Part shown: one piece after another, positions 32,447 through 39,643 of the stretch | Position numbering within the stretch: the stretch's first letter is position 1 | Layout: each line of letters opens with the position of its first letter | Program-made: the position numbers and the translations under genes | From: SIG480 sp045546975 | GTDB taxonomy: Bacteria; Bacillota; Clostridia; Oscillospirales; JAAYXM01 | Length of the DNA: 44,640 nt | Assembly: GCA_045546975.1 (NCBI GenBank) | Contig: JAZQDV010000016.1 | Coordinates: 1 to 44,640 of the forward strand | Direction: 5' to 3' | The notes under the pieces: generated by a model | What the model saw: the letters and a program-made list of their open reading frames with translations, nothing else | Told to the model about the DNA's origin: nothing | Databases searched by the model: none

Positions 32447-33294
32447 CATTTTGTTACACCTTCCTCCGAAAGGTACTGACTCGGTGTGATGCCGTAATGC
32501 TTCTTAAAAAGTCGGTAACCGTAGGAAACATCAAAGATTGAAACACTTTCGCACGCGTCCTTGAATGAGAGATTTCGTTTTTTTATGCACTCTCCGATGA
32601 TTCTTACCTTTTCCTTTGTTATATATTGGTGAATACCTGTACCGTTGCTTTTTTTGAAAATCGTGTTTAGGTGATTTGAGGATTTTCCGAGATCCTCTGC
32701 GACAGATTTGAGTGAAATGGGTTTACTTATATTGTCAGAAATATACCGTTTGATTTTATATTCAAGTATTGAAGATTTCTTCTTTGAGGTGTCAAGGCTC
32801 TTGAAATATATGCTGTCAAGCCTTGAGAGTATACCCATTGCGCGCATTAAGGCCGGGAAATTACCGTCGTGACCAAAAGTGCTTGTTGTTGAAATAACAG
32901 AGAAAAGCTCGCGCTTTATTGTTTCACTTTCCGGGCTTGGCGGAACTATCATCGGGATAAACATACCGTTTTTGTGATATGGAGGCAAGTCTGTATCCTT
33001 CGGAAAAAATTCAATGCTTCCCGTTGTGTTTATTTGCACGGTGCAATGGCTCTGTGAAGAACCATTTGCGGCAGAGAGACGGACAGGGAGGTTTCTGCAA
33101 AGCACAAACACACTCCCCGGCAAAACTTCATACTCCTTATCGTAAATGCTTACCGTCAGTGTGCCTGATTTTACGTAAACAATTTCGAAGCTGTTTTCAT
33201 CGCCTCTGTAAGTTTGGGAGTAATTGTCCATATTGAAATGGTGTGCAAAACCTATGGTAGGAAGCTCGTCAAAACTTATATAGACACTTGCCAT
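32446..33294 (-). CDS. AraC family transcriptional regulator
   Basis: 282 residues. An N-terminal cupin-like sensor domain is visible at about 10-95 (GDENSFEIVYVKSGTLTVSI, then EVLPGSVFVL), and a C-terminal pair of helix-turn-helix motifs at about 180-278. The second ends in VSYGYRLFKKHYGITPSQYL, the AraC signature. AGGAAG precedes ATG 33294. It is transcribed away from the 33431 gene, which it probably controls, since a weak promoter and a 136-base spacer lie between them. Terminators isolate the pair from both neighbours. The effector, probably a sugar or glycan fragment, is unknown. Confidence 0.93.
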   Translation of the reverse strand: MASVYISFDELPTIGFAHHFNMDNYSQTYRGDENSFEIVYVKSGTLTVSIYDKEYEVLPGSVFVLCRNLPVRLSAANGSSQSHCTVQINTTGSIEFFPKDTDLPPYHKNGMFIPMIVPPSPESETIKRELFSVISTTSTFGHDGNFPALMRAMGILSRLDSIYFKSLDTSKKKSSILEYKIKRYISDNISKPISLKSVAEDLGKSSNHLNTIFKKSNGTGIHQYITKEKVRIIGECIKKRNLSFKDACESVSIFDVSYGYRLFKKHYGITPSQYLSEEGVTK

Positions 33295-33430
33295 AATGCA
33301 CTTCCTCTCGCGTTTGAATACAAAAATATACTAACATAAAATCCACGTTTTGTCCATAACCGTTTTTTTTGTGAATTGATATCTGAGAAGACATAGTGTA
33401 TCGTTTATATATCAAAAAGGAGGATAAATA
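33295..33430. promoter_or_regulatory. Divergent control region, AraC/deacetylase-fold pair
   Basis: 136 bases with no gene, strongly AT-rich. Toward the plus strand, TTGATA at 33376 is followed at 17 bases by TATCGT, a poor -10 box, as expected for an activator-dependent promoter. No long perfect dyad was found. AraC binding sites are expected here, but cannot be placed. Confidence 0.35.
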
Positions 33431-34351
33431 ATGAAAAAAGCATTCTTTTTTATCGATGACGTTATCTGGGTGTTGCGTGACCTTACACGCATGAATCCGA
33501 AGTCAATCTTTGACGTTCCGTACTTCAAGGCACTTAAGAATACACACGACCGCTATGGTGCAAAGGTGCAGCTCAATCTCTTTTACCGCACGGACTTTTT
33601 CTACGGTGATGACGAGTTTACACTTGCGGAAGTACCTGATAAGTACAAGGCAGAGTTTGAGGCGAATTCCGACTGGTTGAGATTTGCTTTCCACGCAAAG
33701 CAGGAGTTTCCAGATTACCCGTATGTAAACATCTCATACGAGGATATGGATAAGAACTTCAAGGCGATATACAACGAGGTCTGCCGTTTTGCAGGGGAGA
33801 AGTCGTTTTCCTACCAGACTGTTTCTCACTGGCTTCCGGTAAGTCGCGAGGGTGTTCAGGCGCTTTATGACAATGGTGTAAGAATGATGATGTCTTCTCA
33901 CGGTGAAAAGACAGAATACAACGGCGATCCGTCAATACTTCCGTACGGTCATGCAGGAAGACTGCTCCAGAACAAAAAGCCTGAGACAGCACTCTTCTCA
34001 AGAATAAACGCAGGTGAATCAATTGAGAATTCAATTTGTGGATACAACCACATTTCGCAGGAAGATGCCGACTCTATAATGTATAACCAAGGCTACGTTG
34101 TAGATGAGGGAACGGGAATGAAGTATAAGATAACGGGACATTGTGCCTTGAATCTTATAAACCTCTCAGAGCTTCCTGAGGTTCTGGGAGAGTTTATGCA
34201 GGGCGATTATGTAGGAATAGGCGACCACGAGCAGTATTTCTATTCTGATTACTTTGCATATCAGCCTGACCACGCAGAGAAGTTTTATCTTATGGGCAAA
34301 GTTATATCAGAGGCAGGCTATACGTTTGTGAACGGAGACGAACTGGAATAA
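33431..34351 (+). CDS. Deacetylase-fold-like protein of unknown function
   Basis: 306 residues, no signal peptide, so cytoplasmic. The layout recalls NodB/polysaccharide deacetylases: an early aspartate pair in KAFFFIDDVIW (D9/D10) where CE4 enzymes have FDDG, YGAKVQLNLFYRT after about 40 residues, a histidine in WLRFAFHAKQEF (H88), H133 in TVSHWLP, and a late conserved-looking GIGDHEQYFYSDYF (H266). The match is by pattern only and the usual HxxxH is not evident. AAGGAGG precedes the ATG. It forms a closed module with the divergent AraC gene, which suggests it acts on an inducing carbohydrate. Function open. Confidence 0.7.
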   Translation: MKKAFFFIDDVIWVLRDLTRMNPKSIFDVPYFKALKNTHDRYGAKVQLNLFYRTDFFYGDDEFTLAEVPDKYKAEFEANSDWLRFAFHAKQEFPDYPYVNISYEDMDKNFKAIYNEVCRFAGEKSFSYQTVSHWLPVSREGVQALYDNGVRMMMSSHGEKTEYNGDPSILPYGHAGRLLQNKKPETALFSRINAGESIENSICGYNHISQEDADSIMYNQGYVVDEGTGMKYKITGHCALNLINLSELPEVLGEFMQGDYVGIGDHEQYFYSDYFAYQPDHAEKFYLMGKVISEAGYTFVNGDELE

Positions 34352-34362
34352 GAATAAAAATA

Positions 34363-34397
34363 AAAAAAGAAGTTATCCAACGGATAACTTCTTTTTT
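34363..34397. terminator. Bidirectional terminator hairpin
   Basis: A perfect 16-bp stem AAAAAAGAAGTTATCC and its complement with loop AAC, A-run left and T-run right, between the 33431 gene and converging gdhA. Confidence 0.85.
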
Positions 34398-34411
34398 ATT
34401 ATTGTTTTGTT

Positions 34412-35758
34412 TTAGAATACGCCTTCTGCGAGCATTGCTTCTGCAACCTTCTTAAAGCCTGCGATGTTAGCACCTGCAATAAGGTCATAGCCGAGACCAA
34501 CTTCTTCTGATGCTGCGGCGGAGTTGTCATGAATGCTCTTCATGATGCCCTTGAGCTTTGCATCGACTTCTTCAGGAGACCAGCTGTAACGCATGGAGTT
34601 CTGAGCCATTTCAAGAGCTGAAGTAGCAACGCCGCCTGCGTTAACTGCTTTTGACGGAGCAACGATTTTTACGTTCTCCCTAAGGTAAGCAATAGCCTCA
34701 TTTGTTGTCGGCATATTTGCAACCTCGATGTAGTACTGTACACCGTTCTTTGCAATCTGCTCTGCTTCAACCATACCGATTTCGTTCTGGTATGCACAGG
34801 GCATTGCGATGTCAACCTTCTCGCCCCAGACCTTTGCCTTCGGTACGAACTTGCAACCGAACTTATCTGCGTAATCCTGAGCGCGGTCACGACCTGAAGA
34901 GCGCATCTCGAGGAGGAAGTCAATCTTTTCGTCTGTGATGATACCGTCCGGATCGTAGCAGTAACCGTCAGGACCTGAGATTGTAACAACCTTGCCACCG
35001 AGCTCGGCAACCTTCTTGCAGACACCCCAGGCAACGTTACCAAATCCTGATACTGCAACAGTCTTGCCCTTTATGTTATCGCCAAAGTGCTTTAATACTT
35101 CTTCGAGATAGTAAACTGCGCCAAAGCCTGTTGCTTCGGGGCGGAAGTAAGAGCCGCCGAAGGACATACCTTTACCTGTGAGAACACCGTTCTCCCAGCA
35201 AGCCTTGATGCGCTTATACTGACCAAAGAGGTAACCGACCTCACGTGCACCAACGCCGATATCGCCTGCCGGAACGTCAACGTCCGGGCCGATGTGACGG
35301 TAGAGCTCTGTCATAAAGCTCTGGCAGAAACGCATAATTTCGTTGTCGGACTTACCGCGCGGGTCAAAGTCAGAACCGCCCTTTGCACCGCCGATCGGGA
35401 GACCTGTGAGGCTGTTCTTGAAGGTCTGTTCAAAGCCTAAGAACTTCATTGTATCGAGTGTAACAGAGGGGTGGAAACGGAGACCGCCTTTATAGGGGCC
35501 GATTGCACCGTTGAACTGTACGCGGAAGCCGCGGTTTGTGTGGAACTTGCCGTTGTCATCTTCCCATGTAACGCGGAAAGAAATCTGGCGGTCAGGCTCG
35601 CACATACGCTCGAGAAGCCCTGCTTCTTCATATTCGGGGTGCTGAGCAACGATGGGCTCAATGCTTGAAAAAACTTCTTCTACTGTCTGGATGAAGAGAT
35701 CTTCACCTTTATTACGAGCTTTGACTTCGTCAAGAACTCTCTGCATATAAGCTGTCAT
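34412..35758 (-). CDS. gdhA: NADP-type glutamate dehydrogenase
   Basis: 448 residues, standard for the hexameric enzyme. It converts 2-oxoglutarate and ammonium to glutamate, or the reverse, in the cytoplasm. The substrate site KGGLRFHPSV and the catalytic lysine K126 in PIGGAKGGSDFDPRGK are clear; VAVSGFGNVAWG is the dinucleotide-binding motif. The length and wording suit the biosynthetic NADP class, but cofactor is not proven. GGAGGG precedes ATG 35758. Its promoter carries a direct repeat that may bind a regulator. Strong codon bias suggests high expression. Confidence 0.96.
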   Translation of the reverse strand: MTAYMQRVLDEVKARNKGEDLFIQTVEEVFSSIEPIVAQHPEYEEAGLLERMCEPDRQISFRVTWEDDNGKFHTNRGFRVQFNGAIGPYKGGLRFHPSVTLDTMKFLGFEQTFKNSLTGLPIGGAKGGSDFDPRGKSDNEIMRFCQSFMTELYRHIGPDVDVPAGDIGVGAREVGYLFGQYKRIKACWENGVLTGKGMSFGGSYFRPEATGFGAVYYLEEVLKHFGDNIKGKTVAVSGFGNVAWGVCKKVAELGGKVVTISGPDGYCYDPDGIITDEKIDFLLEMRSSGRDRAQDYADKFGCKFVPKAKVWGEKVDIAMPCAYQNEIGMVEAEQIAKNGVQYYIEVANMPTTNEAIAYLRENVKIVAPSKAVNAGGVATSALEMAQNSMRYSWSPEEVDAKLKGIMKSIHDNSAAASEEVGLGYDLIAGANIAGFKKVAEAMLAEGVF

Positions 35759-35801
35759 AAAAAATTCCCTCCATTATAAAATGCAATTTTATCATGTATA
35801 A

Positions 35802-35829
35802 ATTTTATCACGATATCGAAAAATGTCAA
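35802..35829 (-). promoter_or_regulatory. Sigma-A promoter of gdhA
   Basis: On the minus strand a perfect TTGACA (35824-35829), a 16-base spacer and TAAAAT (35802-35807) with TGA before it. Confidence 0.7.
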
Positions 35830-35847
35830 TATACCATATCGAAAAAA
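35813..35847. repeat. Direct repeat around the gdhA -35 box
   Basis: ATATCGAAAAA occurs at 35813-35823 and again at 35836-35846, 23 bases apart start to start. One copy lies in the promoter spacer, the other just upstream of the -35 box. About two helical turns separate them, so one protein could contact both. Confidence 0.45.
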
Positions 35848-35891
35848 CAAAATTTCGTCAGATAAAACAAAAAGTAAAGTTTCTGAAAAGG

Positions 35892-36890
35892 TTATTTTAT
35901 CGCATTTATCATAAAATCAATACCTTCATTTGACGGATTTACGATATGTCCGCCACTCCAGATGTTAAAATGCAAGTTTTCTTGCATTTTGCAAGATTCG
36001 TAAGTCTTTCTTGCAATTTTGTATTCAGTCTCGGCGTCTGCAAGATTAAATATATCGTCCTTTTCACCAACTTCAATAAAAACGGGACGAGGTGCACAAA
36101 GTGCGATAAAGTCAGAGTCGCGCGGGGTTTGTGAGATGTCGCGAAAAAACCACTCGGGCCAACGCATATCGAGTCCGCCGTATGTACAGGACATGAAATA
36201 GCCGCACCTGACAGCCGGGAATATAGCCATTGTACGAAGGGTCAGGAAAGCACCGTATGACATTCCGCAGGCCGCAATCTTATCCGTATCGAGAAAACGA
36301 AGCTTTGAAAGGGCGGAAATGGCGCGAAGAAGGCAGAATATTTCGATTGAGTTTATACCGCCCGAGACCTCTTTGAGCTTTTTATCGATTTCTGTTCTGT
36401 CATAGGTGGTTTTGTACACCGGTTTTGCCGGACTCTGTCCGCAGTTCCAGAGAAGAAACTGTGGAGAGAATACAGCAACACCTTTCGTAAGAATCCGTCG
36501 TGTGAGGTCAGAGTAGCCGTTCTTTCCGTGCATACCGTACATGAGCTCGGGGGTACCGAGAAGTCCGTTGGCAGCAATGACAAGCGGAAGCTTTCCAGCT
36601 ATACCTTTTGGGATAAACAGAAGCCCATAGAAGGGAAGACCCGGAAGTGCCATAAAACGAAGCCTTATGATTTCACACAGGCCGTCCTCCCCTACATACT
36701 CCTGCGAGACGGTGCAGGGAAAGTCTATGGTGAGATTAAGAGGCGCTCCGAAGGCTTTTATAAGCTCGGGTGCGTCTACATCTTCAGTATATTCAGAAAA
36801 ACCCTTTTGGGATATAGAAAGAAGCGCGTCTCTGTATTCAAGACGCGCTGATTCACTTTTTTCGGGTGCTTCTGTGTATCTGTCAATCAT
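35892..36890 (-). CDS. Alpha/beta hydrolase, esterase-like
   Basis: 332 residues from ATG 36890; the frame is open further upstream inside cysE. The nucleophile elbow GMSYG is at 209-213 (S211), the acid is probably D278 or D279 in GEKDDIF, and the histidine is H315 in SGGH. IALCAPRPVFIEVGEKDD matches the dienelactone hydrolase/acetyl xylan esterase-type group. No signal peptide, so cytoplasmic. It overlaps the end of cysE by 8 bases and ends the secA-to-cysE run. Substrate unknown; deacetylation of imported sugars or xenobiotic esters are both possible. No clear terminator follows. Confidence 0.82.
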   Translation of the reverse strand: MIDRYTEAPEKSESARLEYRDALLSISQKGFSEYTEDVDAPELIKAFGAPLNLTIDFPCTVSQEYVGEDGLCEIIRLRFMALPGLPFYGLLFIPKGIAGKLPLVIAANGLLGTPELMYGMHGKNGYSDLTRRILTKGVAVFSPQFLLWNCGQSPAKPVYKTTYDRTEIDKKLKEVSGGINSIEIFCLLRAISALSKLRFLDTDKIAACGMSYGAFLTLRTMAIFPAVRCGYFMSCTYGGLDMRWPEWFFRDISQTPRDSDFIALCAPRPVFIEVGEKDDIFNLADAETEYKIARKTYESCKMQENLHFNIWSGGHIVNPSNEGIDFMINAIK

Positions 36891-37536
36891 TTTTATCACT
36901 CGCTTTAATTTCATCAAGCTCATGCTTCATACGCGAAAGCTCAACGCGAAGAGCACAAAGCTCTTGTGCAATCGGGTCGGGAATGTGTATCTGGTCAAGG
37001 TCAGCAACGGGTGGTTTAACTCCACCCCGACGTGCAACTCGTGCAGGAACACCAACTGCCGTGGAATCCGGCGGAACGGTGTCCAGAACTACTGCGTTTG
37101 CAGCAATTTTTGAGTTGTCACCAACCGTGAACGGGCCGAGTACCTTTGAACCGGCACCAATCATAACATTATTACCGATAGTGGGATGTCGTTTGCCGAC
37201 GTCTTTTCCCGTACCGCCGAGCGTTGCACCCTGATAAATTGTGCAGTTTTCACCTATTTCGGTAGTCTCGCCAATAACGATTCCGCTGCCGTGGTCAATA
37301 AAGAAGCCAGGGCCGATTTTTGCGGCAGGGTGTATCTCTACTCCTGTAACGAGCTTGTTGTATTGAGATACAAGACGTGCAAGGAAGAAAAGGTGGTGTC
37401 TGTAATAGAAATGTGCGATTCTGTGTCTACAGATTGCGTGAAAACCGGAATAGAGAAGAAAAACTTCCAAATTGGATCTTGCGGCAGGGTCGCGCTCTCG
37501 CGCCGCGCGCAAATCACGTCGCATATTATAAAACAT
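36883..37536 (-). CDS. cysE: Serine O-acetyltransferase
   Basis: 217 residues from ATG 37536, with AGGAGG 7 bases upstream; the TTG two codons earlier is less likely. It acetylates serine with acetyl-CoA, the first step of cysteine synthesis. An N-terminal helical part is followed by the hexapeptide beta-helix: GVEIHPAAKIGPGFFIDHG with the catalytic histidine in HGSGIVIGE, then QGATLGGTGK. The C-terminal tail is helical and acidic. The stop codon of mnmA is part of the cysE ribosome binding site. cysK is not adjacent. Confidence 0.94.
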   Translation of the reverse strand: MFYNMRRDLRAARERDPAARSNLEVFLLYSGFHAICRHRIAHFYYRHHLFFLARLVSQYNKLVTGVEIHPAAKIGPGFFIDHGSGIVIGETTEIGENCTIYQGATLGGTGKDVGKRHPTIGNNVMIGAGSKVLGPFTVGDNSKIAANAVVLDTVPPDSTAVGVPARVARRGGVKPPVADLDQIHIPDPIAQELCALRVELSRMKHELDEIKASDKND

Positions 37537-37547
37537 ACACAAACCTC

Positions 37548-38561
37548 CTATTCTATGAATCCGCCACCAAGGAGACGCTCACCGTCGTACAGCACAAGTG
37601 ACTGACCGGGCGAGACTCCGCGCTGAGGGGAGTCAAATTCAGCAATCACGTATCCGTCGCGGATGGTTATTCTCGCTTTTTGCGCCTTCTGATTATAACG
37701 GATTTTACCTAAAGCCTCAAAGCTTTCGGGTATCTCCTTTTCGCTTATAAAAGAAAAGTCACGGGCTACAACACGAGAAGAACTCTGCGAGCCCTCAAGA
37801 CCGAGGATGACTTCGTTTTTCTCGGTATCGAGCTTTGATACAAAAATCCTCTCGGAATATGGTATGCCAAGGCCACGCCTTTGTCCAACTGTATAGTGGA
37901 TAAGTCCGCGGTGCTCACCAAGATCCTCACCGCGTGGACCGCGAAACCGTCCGGGATTCTGACGTCCGAAGCGGTCCTCGATGTATTTTGCATAGTCGCC
38001 ACCAGGGATAAAGCAGATATCCTGACTGTCACTCTTTTCCGCAACGGAGAGTCCGAGTTCTCTTGCGATATCGCGAACCTCATCCTTTGAAATTTCTCCG
38101 AGCGGGAAAAGTGATTTTGAAAGTTGCTTTTGGGTTACGCGGCACAGCGCATAAGTCTGGTCTTTTTCAGAATATAGTGCGCGAGCGGGGAAAAGTTCAC
38201 CGTTATATTCCGTAAGACGGGAATAATGTCCCGTTGCGATAAAATCAGCACCGCAGTTCTCTGCGATTTCGTGCATAAGACCGAATTTTATGTAACGGTT
38301 ACATAAAATACACGGATTTGGTGTACGGGCTGAGAGGTATTCACTTGTGAAGTTTGATATGACGTGCTCTTGAAATTTCTTTGAGGCATCATATGAAAAA
38401 TGCTCGATACCGAGCTTTTTTGCAACGTCTTTCGCGTCGGAATCGTCGTTTCCGTGCAAAAGCAGGGTGACGCCCACAACGTCATAATCGCGCATTAAGA
38501 GGTGCGCTGCAACACTTGAGTCAACGCCACCGCTCATGCCGATAAGAACTTTTTTCCTCAT
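37548..38561 (-). CDS. mnmA: tRNA 2-thiouridylase MnmA
   Basis: 337 residues from ATG 38561 with AAAGGAAA upstream. It puts sulfur on U34 of Lys, Glu and Gln tRNAs using ATP. The PP-loop GMSGGVDSS is at 8-16. The catalytic cysteines are C87 in NPCILCNRYIKF and C183 in SDSQDICFIPGGDY. A little shorter than the ~360 typical of the family, with all key residues present. The preceding stop is 11 bases away and overlaps its ribosome binding site; its own TAG stop lies within TAGGAGG used by cysE. A cysteine desulfurase to feed it is at 8085. Confidence 0.95.
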   Translation of the reverse strand: MRKKVLIGMSGGVDSSVAAHLLMRDYDVVGVTLLLHGNDDSDAKDVAKKLGIEHFSYDASKKFQEHVISNFTSEYLSARTPNPCILCNRYIKFGLMHEIAENCGADFIATGHYSRLTEYNGELFPARALYSEKDQTYALCRVTQKQLSKSLFPLGEISKDEVRDIARELGLSVAEKSDSQDICFIPGGDYAKYIEDRFGRQNPGRFRGPRGEDLGEHRGLIHYTVGQRRGLGIPYSERIFVSKLDTEKNEVILGLEGSQSSSRVVARDFSFISEKEIPESFEALGKIRYNQKAQKARITIRDGYVIAEFDSPQRGVSPGQSLVLYDGERLLGGGFIE

Positions 38562-38572
38562 AAGCTTTTCCT

Positions 38573-39643
38573 TTATAAAGTTATATTGACTCTGTGCGGT
38601 GCGTGGGTGAGGACCTCGCAACCACTTTCCGTGACTACAACGCTGTCCTCAATCCTTACACCACCGAGCCCCTCGACATAAAGACCGGGCTCGATTGTTA
38701 CTACCATACCTTTTGAAAGGACGGTGTCTGAACGTCTTGATAAGGTGGGGTCCTCATGTATGGCAAGACCTACACCGTGGCCGAGCGCGTGGGTAAAATA
38801 CTTGTCCACACCGTGTTCGGCAAAAAGTGCGTGGGCAAGGGCGTCGAGGGCCTTTGCCTCTTTTCCGGCCGAGACCGCCGCAAGGCATTTTTGCTGGACG
38901 TCAAGAACTATATCAAAAAGGTCGGAAAGGTCCTGCGATGGATTTCCAACATGGATTGTACGTGTTATGTCAGATTTGTATCCGTCAACAGTTGCGCCGA
39001 AGTCGAAGGTCATAAGGCAGTTGTTCGGGATTTCAATATCCTCAGCTTCTGCGTGAGGCATAGAGCCGCGGATTTCACTTGCGGCAATGGTGTTGAAGGC
39101 GGGCGCGGGGCTCTTGCGCTTTGCCATTTCGTATTCAAGCGTTGCTGCTGCTTCGCGCTCCGTCATTCCTTTTGTTATTTTAGTACACAGCGCGAGGAAT
39201 GCGTTATCTGCAATTTCAGCAGCGCGGCGCATTGATGAAATTTCGTTTTCGTCCTTGATCATGCGGATTTCCTTGCCGAAATCAGGACACGGAACAAATT
39301 CGCATGCTGCGGCACACGACTTGATTCTGTTTAAGAAAAAGTCCGTTATCGTATGAGTTTCGTAACCGATTCTGACCGCTTCGATGTTATCCAGAATTTC
39401 CGCGATATGCTCAGGCATGGTGCGTTCAATAATAATTGACTCAAATCCCTTTGCCTGATTTTTTATCTGGACGATATATCGCCCGTCAGTAAAGGCGAAA
39501 GCCTGGCTTTTTGTAATGATAAGGGCACAGTTACTCCCCGAAAAACCGGAGAAATACCGGTAGTTCTCAAACGAGGTGACGAGATATGCGTCAAGACCCT
39601 CGCGTTCGATTTTTTCACGGAGACATCTGATACGGGCGTTCAT
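38573..39643 (-). CDS. M24 family Xaa-Pro aminopeptidase
   Basis: 356 residues from ATG 39643, which overlaps the stop of the upstream gene by one base (TAATG) and has GAGGTGAG before it. An N-terminal creatinase-like domain (about 1-120) precedes the pita-bread catalytic domain. Two-metal ligands are visible in DFGATVDGYKSDITRT (two aspartates), HALGHGVGLAIHEDP (histidine), TIEPGLYVEG and VRIEDSVVV (two glutamates). It removes N-terminal residues before proline, in the cytoplasm. A dipeptidase (PepQ) role is possible. Part of the secA-side run. Confidence 0.93.
   Translation of the reverse strand: MNARIRCLREKIEREGLDAYLVTSFENYRYFSGFSGSNCALIITKSQAFAFTDGRYIVQIKNQAKGFESIIIERTMPEHIAEILDNIEAVRIGYETHTITDFFLNRIKSCAAACEFVPCPDFGKEIRMIKDENEISSMRRAAEIADNAFLALCTKITKGMTEREAAATLEYEMAKRKSPAPAFNTIAASEIRGSMPHAEAEDIEIPNNCLMTFDFGATVDGYKSDITRTIHVGNPSQDLSDLFDIVLDVQQKCLAAVSAGKEAKALDALAHALFAEHGVDKYFTHALGHGVGLAIHEDPTLSRRSDTVLSKGMVVTIEPGLYVEGLGGVRIEDSVVVTESGCEVLTHAPHRVNITL

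Noticed and set aside
35848..35891. Terminator behind the alpha/beta hydrolase gene
   Set aside because: The region is T-rich on the minus strand, but no stem of convincing length could be formed.
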